Shown here: positions 16,244 through 24,664 of the stretch, one piece after another | Numbering within the stretch: the stretch's first letter is position 1 | Layout of the letters: each line of letters opens with the position of its first letter | Source of the DNA: Nocardia goodfellowii | Lineage (GTDB): Bacteria > Actinomycetota > Actinomycetes > Mycobacteriales > Mycobacteriaceae | Direction of reading: 5' to 3' | Length of the DNA stretch: 64,000 bases | Assembly (NCBI RefSeq): GCF_017875645.1 | Contig: NZ_JAGGMR010000001.1 | Coordinates: 5,642,001-5,706,000 of the forward strand | Notes under the pieces: model-generated | What the model was told of the DNA's origin: nothing | The model's input: the letters and a program-made list of their open reading frames with translations, nothing else | The model's database searches: none | Position numbers and translations under genes: made by a program

Positions 16244-17965
16244 TCAAAACAGAAAGTAGCGCTGCGCCATGGGAAGTTCGGTCGCGGGTTGCTCGGTCCA
16301 CACCTCACCATCGATGCGGACCGTAAAGGTGTCCGGGTCGACTTCGATGTGGGGCATGGCGTCGTTGTGCGGCATGTCGGCTTTGGTGACGGCGCGAACA
16401 TTCTTGACGGGAGCAAGTTTTCGGCGCAGGTTCAGGCGGTCGGCGAGTCCGTCGTCGATGGCGTGTTCGGAGACGAAATGCAGGGAGGTGGCGGCTGCGG
16501 CTACCGGGGCGGCGCCGAACATGGGGCGCGGGAGGACCGGCTGCGGGGTGGGGATGGAGGCGTTGGCGTCGCCCATCGCGGCCCAGGCGATCATGCCGCC
16601 TTTGAGGACCGCGTGCGGGCGCACGCCGAAGAACGCCGGTTCCCACAGCACGAGGTCGGCGAGTTTGCCGACTTCGACGGAGCCGACCTCGTGGTCGAGG
16701 CCGTGCGCGACCGCGGGCGCGATCGTGTATTTGGCGATGTAGCGCCGCACGCGGGCGTTGTCGGCGGCGCCGTCTCCGGGCAGGGCGCCGCGGCGCTTCT
16801 TCATTACGTGCGCGGTCTGCCAGGTGCGCATGACCACTTCACCGATGCGGCCCATGGCCTGGGAGTCGCTGCCGATCATGGAGATCGCGCCGAGGTCGTG
16901 CAGCAGGTCTTCGGCGGCGATGGTCGAGGGACGGATGCGGCTTTCGGCGAACGCCAGGTCCTCCGGGATGGAGGCGCTGAGGTGGTGGCACACCATCAGC
17001 ATGTCGAGGTGTTCGTCGAGAGTGTTGACGGTGTGCGGCCGAGTGGGGTTGGTGGAGCTGGGCAGCACATTGAGATGGGAAGCGACGGTGATGATGTCGG
17101 GTGCGTGGCCGCCGCCCGCGCCCTCGGTGTGGTAGGCGTGGATGCCGCGCCCGGCGATGGCGCCGAGGGTGTCCTCGACGAATCCCGCTTCGTTCAACGT
17201 GTCCGAGTGCAGCGCCACCTGGACACCGCTGGCGTCGGCCACGCGCAGGCAGGCGTCGATCGCGGCGGGGGTGGAGCCCCAGTCCTCGTGCAGTTTGAAA
17301 CCCGCTGCGCCGCCGCGCAATTGCTCCCACATCGATTCGGCGCTGACCGTGTTGCCTTTGCCGAGCAGCACGATGTTCATCGGCCAGCTGTCCAGCGCCT
17401 CCAGCATGCGGGCCAGATGCCAGGAGCCGGGGGTGACGGTGGTGGCCTTGCTGCCTTCGGCCGGACCGGTGCCGCCGCCGATGAGCGTCGTGATGCCGCC
17501 GCCGAGCGCCTCCTCCATCAGCTGCGGGCAGATGAAGTGCACGTGGCAGTCGATGGCCCCGGCGGTGACGATGCGACCGTTGCCCGCGATGATCTCCGTC
17601 GACGGGCCGACCACCAGGTCCGGATGCACTCCGCTCATGGTGTCGGGGTTGCCGGCTTTGCCGATGGCGCAGATACGCCCGTCTCGAATACCGAGGTCCG
17701 CCTTGATGATTCCCCAGTGGTCGATGATCACGACACCGGTGATCACGGTGTCCGGGGCACCGTCCGCGCGGGTGGCTCGGGACTGCCCCATGGATTCGCG
17801 CAGCACCTTGCCGCCGCCGAAGACGGCTTCCTCACCGGCGAGACCCGGTCCGCCGGAACGGTCTTCGGTGATCTCGATCAGCAGATCGGTGTCCGCCAAG
17901 CGGATTCGGTCACCCGTGGTCGGCCCGAACAGCTCGGCGTAACGGGCACGGCTCAGTTCGGTCAT
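16244..17965 (-). CDS. ureC: Urease subunit alpha
   Basis: 573 aa catalytic subunit; hydrolyses urea to ammonia and carbamate with a dinickel centre in the cytoplasm. The nickel-binding HVH is at 141-143 ([12 protein letters not shown]). The lysine that becomes carbamylated is K224 in GFKLHEDWG. The flap cysteine and histidines are in [22 protein letters not shown]. The length is standard. The gene lies 3 bp after ureB. Accessory genes do not follow directly as they do in M. tuberculosis ureABCFGD but are about 10 kb downstream. Confidence 0.98.
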   Translation of the reverse strand: MTELSRARYAELFGPTTGDRIRLADTDLLIEITEDRSGGPGLAGEEAVFGGGKVLRESMGQSRATRADGAPDTVITGVVIIDHWGIIKADLGIRDGRICAIGKAGNPDTMSGVHPDLVVGPSTEIIAGNGRIVTAGAIDCHVHFICPQLMEEALGGGITTLIGGGTGPAEGSKATTVTPGSWHLARMLEALDSWPMNIVLLGKGNTVSAESMWEQLRGGAAGFKLHEDWGSTPAAIDACLRVADASGVQVALHSDTLNEAGFVEDTLGAIAGRGIHAYHTEGAGGGHAPDIITVASHLNVLPSSTNPTRPHTVNTLDEHLDMLMVCHHLSASIPEDLAFAESRIRPSTIAAEDLLHDLGAISMIGSDSQAMGRIGEVVMRTWQTAHVMKKRRGALPGDGAADNARVRRYIAKYTIAPAVAHGLDHEVGSVEVGKLADLVLWEPAFFGVRPHAVLKGGMIAWAAMGDANASIPTPQPVLPRPMFGAAPVAAAATSLHFVSEHAIDDGLADRLNLRRKLAPVKNVRAVTKADMPHNDAMPHIEVDPDTFTVRIDGEVWTEQPATELPMAQRYFLF

Positions 17966-17968
17966 GTC

Positions 17969-18286
17969 CTACCTTGTCGAATCCAGGTGGCCGGGCGGGT
18001 CCAGGCTGATGCCGTGCACTTCCCGGGTGCCGCCCAGTGGAACCAGCGATACCCGCTGGGCCAGACCGGGTTCGAAGCGCACAGCGGTGCCGGCGGGAAT
18101 ATCGAGGCGGTGCCCGTAGGCGGCGGCGCGGTCGAATTCCAGGGCGGCGTTGGACTGCGGGAAATGCACGTGGCTGCCGACCTGCACCGGTCGATCGCCG
18201 GTATTGACGACTTCGAGCGCGAGTCGCTCAGCGCCGGCGTTCAGCTCGATAGCGCCTTCGGCGCACAGGTATTCACCGGGAATCAC
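17969..18286 (-). CDS. ureB: Urease subunit beta
   Basis: 105 aa, typical of the separate beta subunit found in three-gene ureases. It begins [18 protein letters not shown]. It contains the family stretch [21 protein letters not shown] and the [14 protein letters not shown]-terminal strand. It lies 3 bp from both ureA and ureC, so the three are one tightly coupled operon. Confidence 0.97.
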   Translation of the reverse strand: MIPGEYLCAEGAIELNAGAERLALEVVNTGDRPVQVGSHVHFPQSNAALEFDRAAAYGHRLDIPAGTAVRFEPGLAQRVSLVPLGGTREVHGISLDPPGHLDSTR

Positions 18287-18289
18287 GCG

Positions 18290-18592
18290 CTATCCGATCG
18301 GATTGTGGACGGTGACGAGCTTGGTGCCGTCCGGGAAGGTGGCTTCGACCTGAACGTCGTGAATCATCTCCGGCACACCCGCCATGACATCGGTGCGCGC
18401 GAGCACGGTGCGACCCGAGGACATGAGTTCGGCGACCGTGCGTCCGTCGCGGGCCCCTTCGAGCACGTGATCGGTGATCAGCGCGACCGCCTCGGGGTGG
18501 TTCAGCTTGAGTCCGCGGGCCTGCCGGCGCCGGGCCAGTTCGGCCGCGTAGCTGAGCAGCAGCCGCTCCTGCTCGTGCGGTGACAGTCGCAT
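18290..18592 (-). CDS. ureA: Urease subunit gamma
   Basis: 100 aa gamma subunit, beginning [20 protein letters not shown], the family N-terminus. It also has the conserved [21 protein letters not shown] and [12 protein letters not shown] segments. I use the ATG at 18592, although the frame extends upstream, because all family members begin with MxLxPxEQE. First gene of the structural operon; its promoter should lie in 18593-18673. Confidence 0.97.
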   Translation of the reverse strand: MRLSPHEQERLLLSYAAELARRRQARGLKLNHPEAVALITDHVLEGARDGRTVAELMSSGRTVLARTDVMAGVPEMIHDVQVEATFPDGTKLVTVHNPIG

Positions 18593-18673
18593 CCGGGCTC
18601 CTCGCCGGTCGGAAGGGATGGGTGACGGACATTCTGGCACGCCCGTGCCGCCGGTGTGGGACGAGCGTCGGCC

Positions 18674-19117
18674 TCAGCTTCGCTTGGGCAGGTTTTGCAA
18701 CCGCACCTGCCCGCGCGCGATGACCCGGTCCTGTTCGTCGGTGACGACGACCTGCCACAGCTGCTGCAGCCGCCCGCGGTGGATCGGCGTGGCCTCGGCG
18801 GTCAGGGTGCCCGCGCTCACGGCGCGCAGGAAGTCGGTGTTGTTGTTGACGCCGACGACATTGCCCTGGTCGCCGTACCAGTACTGACCGCCGGTGCTGG
18901 CCAGCGATTCGATGACGGTGCACAGCACGCCGCCGTTCTGAATCCCGGCCGGCTGGTACAGGTGCGGCTTCACCACCCATTCGCCGCACACCCGGTCGGG
19001 CCCCACCTCGGTGAAGCGCAGCCCGATCAGATCGGTGAAGGTGCCCTCGCTGTACTTGGTCATCATCTCGGGTGTCAGTTCGCCGATCGAGGTGGGCGCA
19101 AGCGGTTTGTCGGTCAT
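18674..19117 (-). CDS. PaaI-type hotdog-fold thioesterase (Rv1847-like)
   Basis: 147 aa acyl-CoA thioesterase of the PaaI/4HBT group. The hotdog core shows in GLRFTEVGPDRVCGEWVVKPHLYQPAGIQNGGVLCTV, where QPAGIQNGG is the catalytic helix region. A second half carries NNTDFLRAVSAGTLTAEATPIHRG, as in the family. It precedes ureABC on the same strand, exactly as Rv1847 precedes ureA in M. tuberculosis. The ATG lies only about 12 nt after the T-rich tail of a terminator hairpin, so translation may start from a leaderless or very short-leader transcript (TAGGCT is a possible -10). Confidence 0.9.
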   Translation of the reverse strand: MTDKPLAPTSIGELTPEMMTKYSEGTFTDLIGLRFTEVGPDRVCGEWVVKPHLYQPAGIQNGGVLCTVIESLASTGGQYWYGDQGNVVGVNNNTDFLRAVSAGTLTAEATPIHRGRLQQLWQVVVTDEQDRVIARGQVRLQNLPKRS

Positions 19118-19129
19118 AACTCAGAGCCT

Positions 19130-19170
19130 AAACAGAGCGGCGGGCCCCACCCGAAGGTGGAGCCCGCCGC
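19130..19170 (-). terminator. Intrinsic terminator
   Basis: GCGGCGGG pairs with CCCGCCGC (8 bp, 19163-19170 with 19137-19144) and an inner CCACC/GGTGG around a 4-nt loop; the minus strand continues TCTGTTTAGG. It lies 20 bp before the thioesterase start. Confidence 0.75.
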
Positions 19171-19227
19171 GGCAAGGAACGGGGAGTCGACCGCAGCCCT
19201 CGGGACTCCCGCTCGATCCGAACGCCG
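19130..19227 (-). ncRNA. Candidate IdeR-controlled small RNA, positional counterpart of MrsI (ncRv11846)
   Basis: A good promoter under an IdeR-type box ends near 19234, and an intrinsic terminator ends near 19130, leaving a transcript of about 98 nt with no reading frame. Predicted structure: a first hairpin pairs GGGAGTC (19210-19204) with GACTCCC (19188-19182). Next comes an unpaired linker (CGTTCCTTG), then the terminator stem GCGGCGGG/CCCGCCGC with inner CCACC/GGTGG and a TTCG-type loop. In mycobacteria the iron-sparing small RNA MrsI is controlled by IdeR and lies just upstream of the Rv1847 gene on the same strand. This candidate sits just upstream of the Rv1847-like gene on the same strand. 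Expression and targets are inference. Confidence 0.7.
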
Positions 19228-19233
19228 AAAACG

Positions 19234-19263
19234 AGTATAGGTCAGGCTTACCTAAGTTGGCAA
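19234..19263 (-). promoter_or_regulatory. Promoter with overlapping IdeR/DtxR box
   Basis: Minus strand: -35 TTGCCA (19258-19263), 18-nt spacer, -10 TATACT (19234-19239). An iron box (19237-19255) matches 16 of 19 positions of the TTAGGTTAGGCTAACCTAA consensus and overlaps spacer and -10, so iron-loaded IdeR would block transcription. The box covers the stop codon of the FhuF-like gene. Confidence 0.75.
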
Positions 19264-19964
19264 GTGTCTGGCACGACGGAGGGGCTGCGCCGCACCGGCA
19301 AGCCGCGTTCCTCCAGTGCCATCAGCAGCCCCTGACCGCGCCGGGCCGCCTCGACCGGGCTGGTGCGGGCCAGTTCCGGCACGTAAGTGCTTGCGCCGAC
19401 AATGGATTCACCGACCAGCGCCCAGAACCGCCGCGCCCCCAGACCGGCGCACCGCGCCAGCGCCTGCTGGATCAACGTCAGCGAGGAGGCGCAGCGATGC
19501 GCCAGCCACACATACATCGCCCGCTCACAGGGGAAGGTCACCACGCCGGATTCACCCGCCAGGCGATCACCGGGCAGCACGCGAATCGTGGTGTCCACCA
19601 AGCCCGCCCAGTCGATCCCGCCGTCGTTGTCGTTGTGGATCCACAGGTTCTCGAGTCCGGGATCCCAGGCCCGGCCCTCGACCATCAGCAGGGCGCTCAC
19701 CCGGCCGATCACCGCGTGGATCAGCGCCGTCGCAACGACTTCGGCGGCGATGTCCGCACTGATCATCTCCGCGGCATGCCGTCGGTACATCAGCTCGATG
19801 CGACCCTCACCCAGCCCGGTGGCGAGCTGCCACCAGCGCCGCTTGCCCTGATCAGCCATGTCGGCAACGGCGTAGACGCGCGGATGTTCCGGTTGCAGCG
19901 CACGCAATCGGGTGCAGGCGCGGTCGAACGGCTGCTGCGAGCGGATGGTCATGGGCTCGAGCAT
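19248..19964 (-). CDS. FhuF-like siderophore-associated protein without the Fe-S cysteine motif
   Basis: 238 aa. The sequence resembles the iron-transport FhuF group: AAEVVATALIHAVIGRVSALLM, then LWIHNDNDGGIDWAG and a LPGDRLAG strand. Classic FhuF reductases end in a paired-cysteine motif (CCxxxxxxxxxxCxxC) that binds a 2Fe-2S cluster; here only isolated cysteines remain, so redox activity is doubtful. The start at 19964 has GAGGAGG upstream. It is divergent from the FecCD importer with a shared IdeR box, so a role in iron release from an imported siderophore is a reasonable inference. Confidence 0.7.
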   Translation of the reverse strand: MLEPMTIRSQQPFDRACTRLRALQPEHPRVYAVADMADQGKRRWWQLATGLGEGRIELMYRRHAAEMISADIAAEVVATALIHAVIGRVSALLMVEGRAWDPGLENLWIHNDNDGGIDWAGLVDTTIRVLPGDRLAGESGVVTFPCERAMYVWLAHRCASSLTLIQQALARCAGLGARRFWALVGESIVGASTYVPELARTSPVEAARRGQGLLMALEERGLPVRRSPSVVPDTCQLR

Positions 19965-20004
19965 CGAACCTCCTCGGTGTCGGCTCCGTTGTGGGTCGAC
20001 ACCG

Positions 20005-20034
20005 AACATAGGTTAGCCTTACCAGACCTAGCAA
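20005..20034. promoter_or_regulatory. IdeR/DtxR-type iron box in divergent promoter region
   Basis: The box at 20008-20026 matches 15 of 19 positions of the IdeR consensus (core TAGGTTAGCCTTACC). For the minus-strand FhuF-like gene it overlaps TTGCTA (20029-20034), an 18-nt spacer and TATGTT (20005-20010). This is the same geometry as the promoter at 19234-19263. It is also 46 bp upstream of the FecCD start, so it likely controls both directions. Confidence 0.8.
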
Positions 20035-20071
20035 GAGTGAATGTTGAATCAGTCAGGAGAAGTTCCACCCA

Positions 20072-21118
20072 GTGACACTCCTCGGCACGATCAGGCGACG
20101 ACGCCGGATCGGACTTCTCCTCAGCGCCGCGCTGCTCTGTCTCGCGGCGCTGGCGAGTATTGCCGTCGGAACCCGATCCCTTTCTCCGGCCACGGTTTAC
20201 GACGCCGTACACACCGCGCTGACCTGCGCGAGCGGGCCGTTCGAATGCCCCGCGCGGTCGACGGCGGAGGAGATCGTGCGCGGACTCCGGCTGCCCCGCA
20301 CGGCACTCGCCCTGGTGTGCGGCCTCGCGCTCGGCATCACCGGCGCGCTGATCCAGGGCTACACCCGCAACCCGCTCTCCGACGCCGGGCTGCTCGGATT
20401 GAACTCGGGGGCGGCCTTTCTCGCCGCGTTGAGCGTCTACCTGTTCAGCTTCACTGCTCCGCGGCAGTACATCGGTTTCGCCTTCGCCGGGACATTGCTC
20501 GCCGGACTGGTGGTCTTCGGCGCGTCCTCGCTGGGCGGCGGCAAGGCCAGTCCGTTGAGCCTCGTACTGGCGGGCGCTGCCGTAGCCGCGTTCCTGCAAG
20601 CGATGACGAATGCCGTTGTGCTGCTGGACCCCGCCGCACTCGACACCTACCGATTCTGGGTGGTCGGCACTGTCGCCGGACGTGACGCCCAGGTGTTCTG
20701 GCAGGTATTGCCGTTCCTGATGATCGGTTCGGTCCTGGCGGTGGCCGCCGCGCCCGGCCTGAACCTGCTCACCCTCGGTGACGAGGTGGCGCGCGGTCTC
20801 GGCGTGCACATCGGTCGCAGCCGGGCATTGGGTCTCGCCGCGATCGTCCTGCTGTGCGGCGCGGCCACCGCCGCGATCGGTCCGATCGTGTTCTTGGGGC
20901 TGATCGTGCCGCATCTCGCGCGCGTGCTCACCGGACCCGATTACCGCTGGCTGATCCCCTGTTCCGGGCTGCTCGGCGGGCTGCTCCTCCTCGTCGCCGA
21001 CATCGCGGGCCGGGTCGTCAACCGGCCGGGTGAACTCGAGGTCGGCGTTATGCTCGCGGCTATCGGGGCACCGTTCTTCATCGCTCATGTGCGCCGCCGG
21101 AAGCTGGTGAGCCTGTGA
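20072..21118 (+). CDS. Iron-siderophore ABC transporter permease (FecCD family), subunit 1
   Basis: 348 aa integral membrane permease with about ten hydrophobic segments. It carries the family stretch RLPRTALALVCGLALGITGALIQGYTRNPLSDAGLLGLNSGA near residues 72-110 and the cytoplasmic coupling region GLIVPHLARVLTGPDYRW. The start is a GTG with AGGAGAA upstream. It overlaps the second permease by 4 nt (GTGA). No substrate-binding lipoprotein gene is in the cluster, so it must be elsewhere. Iron repression through the box at 20008 is expected. Confidence 0.93.
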   Translation: MTLLGTIRRRRRIGLLLSAALLCLAALASIAVGTRSLSPATVYDAVHTALTCASGPFECPARSTAEEIVRGLRLPRTALALVCGLALGITGALIQGYTRNPLSDAGLLGLNSGAAFLAALSVYLFSFTAPRQYIGFAFAGTLLAGLVVFGASSLGGGKASPLSLVLAGAAVAAFLQAMTNAVVLLDPAALDTYRFWVVGTVAGRDAQVFWQVLPFLMIGSVLAVAAAPGLNLLTLGDEVARGLGVHIGRSRALGLAAIVLLCGAATAAIGPIVFLGLIVPHLARVLTGPDYRWLIPCSGLLGGLLLLVADIAGRVVNRPGELEVGVMLAAIGAPFFIAHVRRRKLVSL

Positions 21119-22209
21119 CGGTCACGGAACACACTGTGCTGCAGAATGTTCGGCCTGCCGCCCGGGTCGGGCCGATATCGCTGGTGTGGCGGCCCGCGAT
21201 GGTGACGATCATCGTCATGCTCGCGGCATTGCTGTCGGTGGCATTCTGCTGGCATGTGGCACAAGGCGATTCGCCGATCCCGCTGAGCCGGGTGCTCGAT
21301 GTGTTGTCCGGCGGCGGGACCCGCTCGCAGCGGTTCATCGTCCTGGAATCGCGTCTGCCGCGCGCGCTCACCGCGGTACTCGTCGGCGCCGCGCTGGGCA
21401 TGTCGGGCGCGATCACGCAGTCGATTCTGCACAACCCGCTGGCCGGCCCCGACATGCTCGGCATCACGACCGGCGCGAGCGTCGGCGCGGTCGCCGTCAT
21501 CGTCGGCACCGGCGCGACAACGGGTTTCGCGGCCACCATCGGCGCGCCGCTGGCCGCGCTCGCCTGCGGTCTGCTCACCGCGATGCTGATCTATCTGCTG
21601 GCCTGGGGCCGCGGCCGGACCGGCGAAAGCGGCGCGACCGGTTTGCGGTTGGTGCTCGTCGGCATCGGCGTGAACGCGGTCATGGTCGCCGCCCTGAGCT
21701 GGCTGGTCGCCCGCGCGTCGCTGCTGGACGCGATGCGGGCGCAGCAATGGTTGACCGGCTCGCTGAACGCCGTCGACCAGGGCAGACTCGTGCCGACCGC
21801 CTTGGCGCTGGCGCTGGTCGCCGCGGTCGCGCTGATCTCGGCGCGCACCTTGGCCGCACTGCGCCTCGGCCACGAAACCAGCCGGGTACTCGGTGTGCGC
21901 ATCCAAACCCAGCAGGCGCTGCTGATCGGCGCGGCCGTGGCGGCGGCCTCGATCGCGACCGCCGCCGTCGGACCGATCTCGTTCGTAGCGCTGGCCGCAC
22001 CGCAGATCGCGCGGCGCCTGCTGCGAACCCCCGGCGAACCGCTTGTCGGCTCGGCGCTCGTCGGCGCCCTCGGCGTGGTGGGCTCGGACGTGGCGGCTCG
22101 CACCTTGTTTCCCGTCGACCTGCCCGCGGGCATCCTCACCGCCGCGTGCGGCGGACCGTTCCTGTTGTATTTGCTTGTGCGTATGAATCGGAAGGCGACC
22201 CTGTCATGA
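21115..22209 (+). CDS. Iron-siderophore ABC transporter permease (FecCD family), subunit 2
   Basis: 364 aa partner permease. A cytoplasmic N-terminal tail is followed by multiple membrane segments and the matching family motif ITQSILHNPLAGPDMLGITTGASVGAV. The coupling helix region is VALAAPQIARRLLRTPGEPL. It is translationally coupled at both ends, with a 4-nt overlap to subunit 1 and an ATGA overlap to the ATPase. Together they form the heterodimeric channel for a ferric siderophore. Confidence 0.93.
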   Translation: MTVTEHTVLQNVRPAARVGPISLVWRPAMVTIIVMLAALLSVAFCWHVAQGDSPIPLSRVLDVLSGGGTRSQRFIVLESRLPRALTAVLVGAALGMSGAITQSILHNPLAGPDMLGITTGASVGAVAVIVGTGATTGFAATIGAPLAALACGLLTAMLIYLLAWGRGRTGESGATGLRLVLVGIGVNAVMVAALSWLVARASLLDAMRAQQWLTGSLNAVDQGRLVPTALALALVAAVALISARTLAALRLGHETSRVLGVRIQTQQALLIGAAVAAASIATAAVGPISFVALAAPQIARRLLRTPGEPLVGSALVGALGVVGSDVAARTLFPVDLPAGILTAACGGPFLLYLLVRMNRKATLS

Positions 22210-23033
22210 CCACCGCGAATCCCGATCACCGACTGGCCGCCGAGGAAGTCACCCTCGGTTACGGCGACCGGGTCATCGTCGACGGGCTCACCCTCGACAT
22301 CGCCCCCGGCGTCGTCACCACCGTCATCGGACCCAACGGCTGCGGCAAGTCGACGCTGCTGCGCTCGCTGGGCCGGTTGCTCAAACCGCATGAGGGCCGA
22401 GTAGTGTTGGACGGCAAGGCGATCTCGTCGATGAAGACCAAGGATGTGGCGCGAGTCGTCGGCATGCTGCCGCAGACCCCGGTCGCGCCCGAGGGTCTCA
22501 CCGTCGCCGATCTCGTAGCTCGCGGTCGGCATCCGCATCAGTCCTGGCTGCGGCAGTGGTCGGCGACCGACGAGGCCGAGGTGCTGACCGCGCTCGAGCA
22601 GACCGGCATCGCCGATCTCGCCGACCGCCCGCTCGACGAACTCTCCGGCGGTCAGCGCCAGCGTGCCTGGATCTCCATGGCGCTGGCCCAGGGCACCGAC
22701 ATCCTGTTGCTCGACGAGCCGACCACCTACCTCGACCTCGCGCACTCGCTGGAAGTGCTCGATCTGGTGGACCGGTTGCACGACGACATGGGCCGCACCG
22801 TGGTGATGGTGCTGCACGATCTGAATCTCGCGATCCGCTACAGCGATCAGTTGATCGTTATGCGCGCCGGGCAGATCATCGCCCAGGGCGCGCCCGGCGA
22901 CATCATCAGTGCCGAATTGTTGCAGGAGGTCTTCGGGTTGAGCGCGACGGTGCTCGAGGATCCGGTCTCGGGGCGTCCCATGATCGTGCCGATCGGCACG
23001 CGGCATGTTTTGGCGTCCACGCGAGTGAAGTAA
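22206..23033 (+). CDS. Iron-siderophore ABC transporter ATP-binding protein (FecE/FepC type)
   Basis: 275 aa ATPase. Walker A GPNGCGKST is at residues 42-50. The Q-loop is in GMLPQTPVAPEGLTV. The signature is LSGGQRQRAW, Walker B is ILLLDEPTTYLDL, and the switch histidine is in MVLHDLNLA. The length and the TTYLDL D-loop are typical of siderophore importers. The start is fixed by the ATGA overlap with the permease; a longer in-frame reading through the permease is not coding. Last gene of the uptake operon. Confidence 0.95.
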   Translation: MTTANPDHRLAAEEVTLGYGDRVIVDGLTLDIAPGVVTTVIGPNGCGKSTLLRSLGRLLKPHEGRVVLDGKAISSMKTKDVARVVGMLPQTPVAPEGLTVADLVARGRHPHQSWLRQWSATDEAEVLTALEQTGIADLADRPLDELSGGQRQRAWISMALAQGTDILLLDEPTTYLDLAHSLEVLDLVDRLHDDMGRTVVMVLHDLNLAIRYSDQLIVMRAGQIIAQGAPGDIISAELLQEVFGLSATVLEDPVSGRPMIVPIGTRHVLASTRVK

Positions 23034-23082
23034 TACAGTGTCGGCCGGACTATGACGAATCCCACACAGCAATCAGACAGTT

Positions 23083-23097
23083 ACGACATCGTGTAGT
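23083..23097. promoter_or_regulatory. BlaI-type operator candidate upstream of blaI
   Basis: ACGACA-TCG-TGTAGT is an imperfect dyad of the ACNACA-N3-TGTNGT form, close to the TACNNNTGTA-like sites bound by BlaI/MecI proteins. It lies 36 bp upstream of the blaI start, which suggests autorepression. Confidence 0.5.
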
Positions 23098-23132
23098 ACG
23101 CAATTGTGTCGTTGAGTCCGTAAACTTGTGGG

Positions 23133-23510
23133 ATGGCAGGACTTGGTGAACTCGAGAAAGCGGTCATGGACCAGCTGTGGTCCAGCGACGAACCGCAAAC
23201 GGTACGGCAGGTGCACGAGGCATTGGCCGCACGTCGCGAGCTTGCCTACACCACGGTGATGACCGTGCTGCAGCGTCTGGCGAAGAAGAACCTGGTGGTT
23301 CAGCGCCGCGATGATCGGGCCCATCGTTATGCGCCGGTGCACACCCGCGACGAGCTCGTGGCGAGCCTGATGTTCGACGCGCTCCAGCAAGCGGAGGAAA
23401 AGGGCAGCCGCGCAGCGGCACTCGTACACTTCGTCGAGCAGGTCGGACGCGACGAAGCCGACGCGTTGCGCGAGGCACTCGCTAAGCTCGAAGACAACGA
23501 GGGGACGTAA
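23133..23510 (+). CDS. blaI: BlaI/MecI/CopY-family transcriptional repressor (Rv1846c-like)
   Basis: 125 aa winged-helix repressor. The N-terminus GELEKAVMDQLWSSDEPQTVRQVHEALAARRELAYTTVMTVLQRLAKK matches BlaI closely; the TTVMTVLQRL recognition helix is at residues 41-50. The C-terminal helical dimer region carries the protease-sensitive area. It is followed 42 bp later by an M56 peptidase, as in M. tuberculosis Rv1846c-Rv1845c. In mycobacteria BlaI represses beta-lactamase and ATP synthase genes; no beta-lactamase gene is in this window, so its target is elsewhere. Confidence 0.92.
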   Translation: MAGLGELEKAVMDQLWSSDEPQTVRQVHEALAARRELAYTTVMTVLQRLAKKNLVVQRRDDRAHRYAPVHTRDELVASLMFDALQQAEEKGSRAAALVHFVEQVGRDEADALREALAKLEDNEGT

Positions 23511-23552
23511 ACTCCTCGCGTCCCAGGCCCCACAACGCAGTGAGCTGAGTCG

Positions 23553-24491
23553 ATGAACGCAACCGCGCCGGTATTCGCCGGACTCGCTTTGCTTCTCGCG
23601 GGGCCTGCTCCAGCTCTGCTGAGCCGCTCGACCTGGCCTTACCGGGTACCGCGCGCGGCACTCGTGTTGTGGCAGGCCATCGCGCTGGCCGCCGTGCTCT
23701 CCGCGTTCGGTTCCGGCTTGGCCATCGCGGCCGAATTGCTGGTGCCGGGACCCGACGGCCGCCCGACCACCTCCCCCACCGCGGAGATCGACGTGCTCGG
23801 GCTGCCGCTGTGGCTGGCTTACGTGACGGTGTTCGCACTGACGCTGCTGGTCGGCGCGCGCCTGATCTTCTCCGTCATCCGGGTGGGCGTGCATACCCGG
23901 CGGCGGCGCAACCGGCATCGCATGCTGGTCGATCTGCTCGATCAGAGCGGTCCGCACCGGCGCGCGGCCGATATCCGGGTGCTCGCCGCCACCGAACCGA
24001 TCGCCTACTGCCTCCCGGGGCTACGCCAGCGGGTGGTGCTCAGCGAAGGCACGCTGACCAACCTCGACGACGCCGAGGTCACCGCGATCGTCAGCCATGA
24101 ACGCTCCCATCTGCGCGCCCGCCACGATCTGGTGCTCGAAGCGTTCACCGCCGTGCACGAGGCGTTTCCGCGGGTGGTGCGCTCGAAAGCCGCGCTCGGT
24201 TCGGTCAAATTGCTCATCGAATTACTCGCCGACGATTCCGCGGTCAAGGTCACCGGGCCCAAGCCGCTGGCGCGCGCGCTGGTCGCGTGCGCCAAGTCCA
24301 CCGCGCCGCAGGGCGCGCTCGCCGCGGGCGGGCCGACCACGCTCATCCGTATCCAGCGCTTGAGCGGACAGATCGGTGATCTGCGTCTCGCGTCGGCCGC
24401 TTACCTGGGCTCCGCCGCGATCCTGGTGGTGCCGACGCTCGCCGTCGCGGTACCCTGGCTGGTCGAGATCGGTCGGCTTTTCCGAAGCTGA
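23553..24491 (+). CDS. M56-family membrane metallopeptidase (BlaR1-like, Rv1845c-like)
   Basis: 312 aa. Hydrophobic segments near residues 5-22, 36-60 and 85-110 precede a cytoplasmic peptidase domain. The zinc motif HExxH is HERSH at residues 182-186, preceded by VTAIVS and followed by LRARHD as in the family. A late hydrophobic segment (SAAILVVPTLAVAVPWL) follows. There is no penicillin-sensor domain, as in the short mycobacterial form. It probably inactivates BlaI after a cell-wall signal. Confidence 0.9.
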   Translation: MNATAPVFAGLALLLAGPAPALLSRSTWPYRVPRAALVLWQAIALAAVLSAFGSGLAIAAELLVPGPDGRPTTSPTAEIDVLGLPLWLAYVTVFALTLLVGARLIFSVIRVGVHTRRRRNRHRMLVDLLDQSGPHRRAADIRVLAATEPIAYCLPGLRQRVVLSEGTLTNLDDAEVTAIVSHERSHLRARHDLVLEAFTAVHEAFPRVVRSKAALGSVKLLIELLADDSAVKVTGPKPLARALVACAKSTAPQGALAAGGPTTLIRIQRLSGQIGDLRLASAAYLGSAAILVVPTLAVAVPWLVEIGRLFRS

Positions 24492-24664
24492 CTCCGGCTC
24501 GATCGGTTCGATCGGCTCTCCACGTTCGGCTGGACCATGTACCGCCCGACCCCGATCTTCGCTATCGACCACGAGTGCCCGAAAACGGCGCACCGTGCGG
24601 TGAACCTCAACCGTGTTCACCGACTCCGAACAGTGCGAGTTGCGCTGAACACGAAAGGCACCAC

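Noticed and set aside
15941-18583. Very long open frame on the plus strand opposite ureABC
   Set aside because: It is antisense to three textbook urease genes, has Gly/Arg/His-rich shadow composition and no family similarity; long antisense frames are normal at this GC content.
21591-23072. Minus-strand long open frame opposite the siderophore importer
   Set aside because: Shadow of overlapping permease and ATPase genes with clear motifs.
23133-24491. Beta-lactamase resistance locus
   Set aside because: BlaI and the M56 peptidase are present, but there is no beta-lactamase gene and the peptidase has no penicillin-sensor domain.
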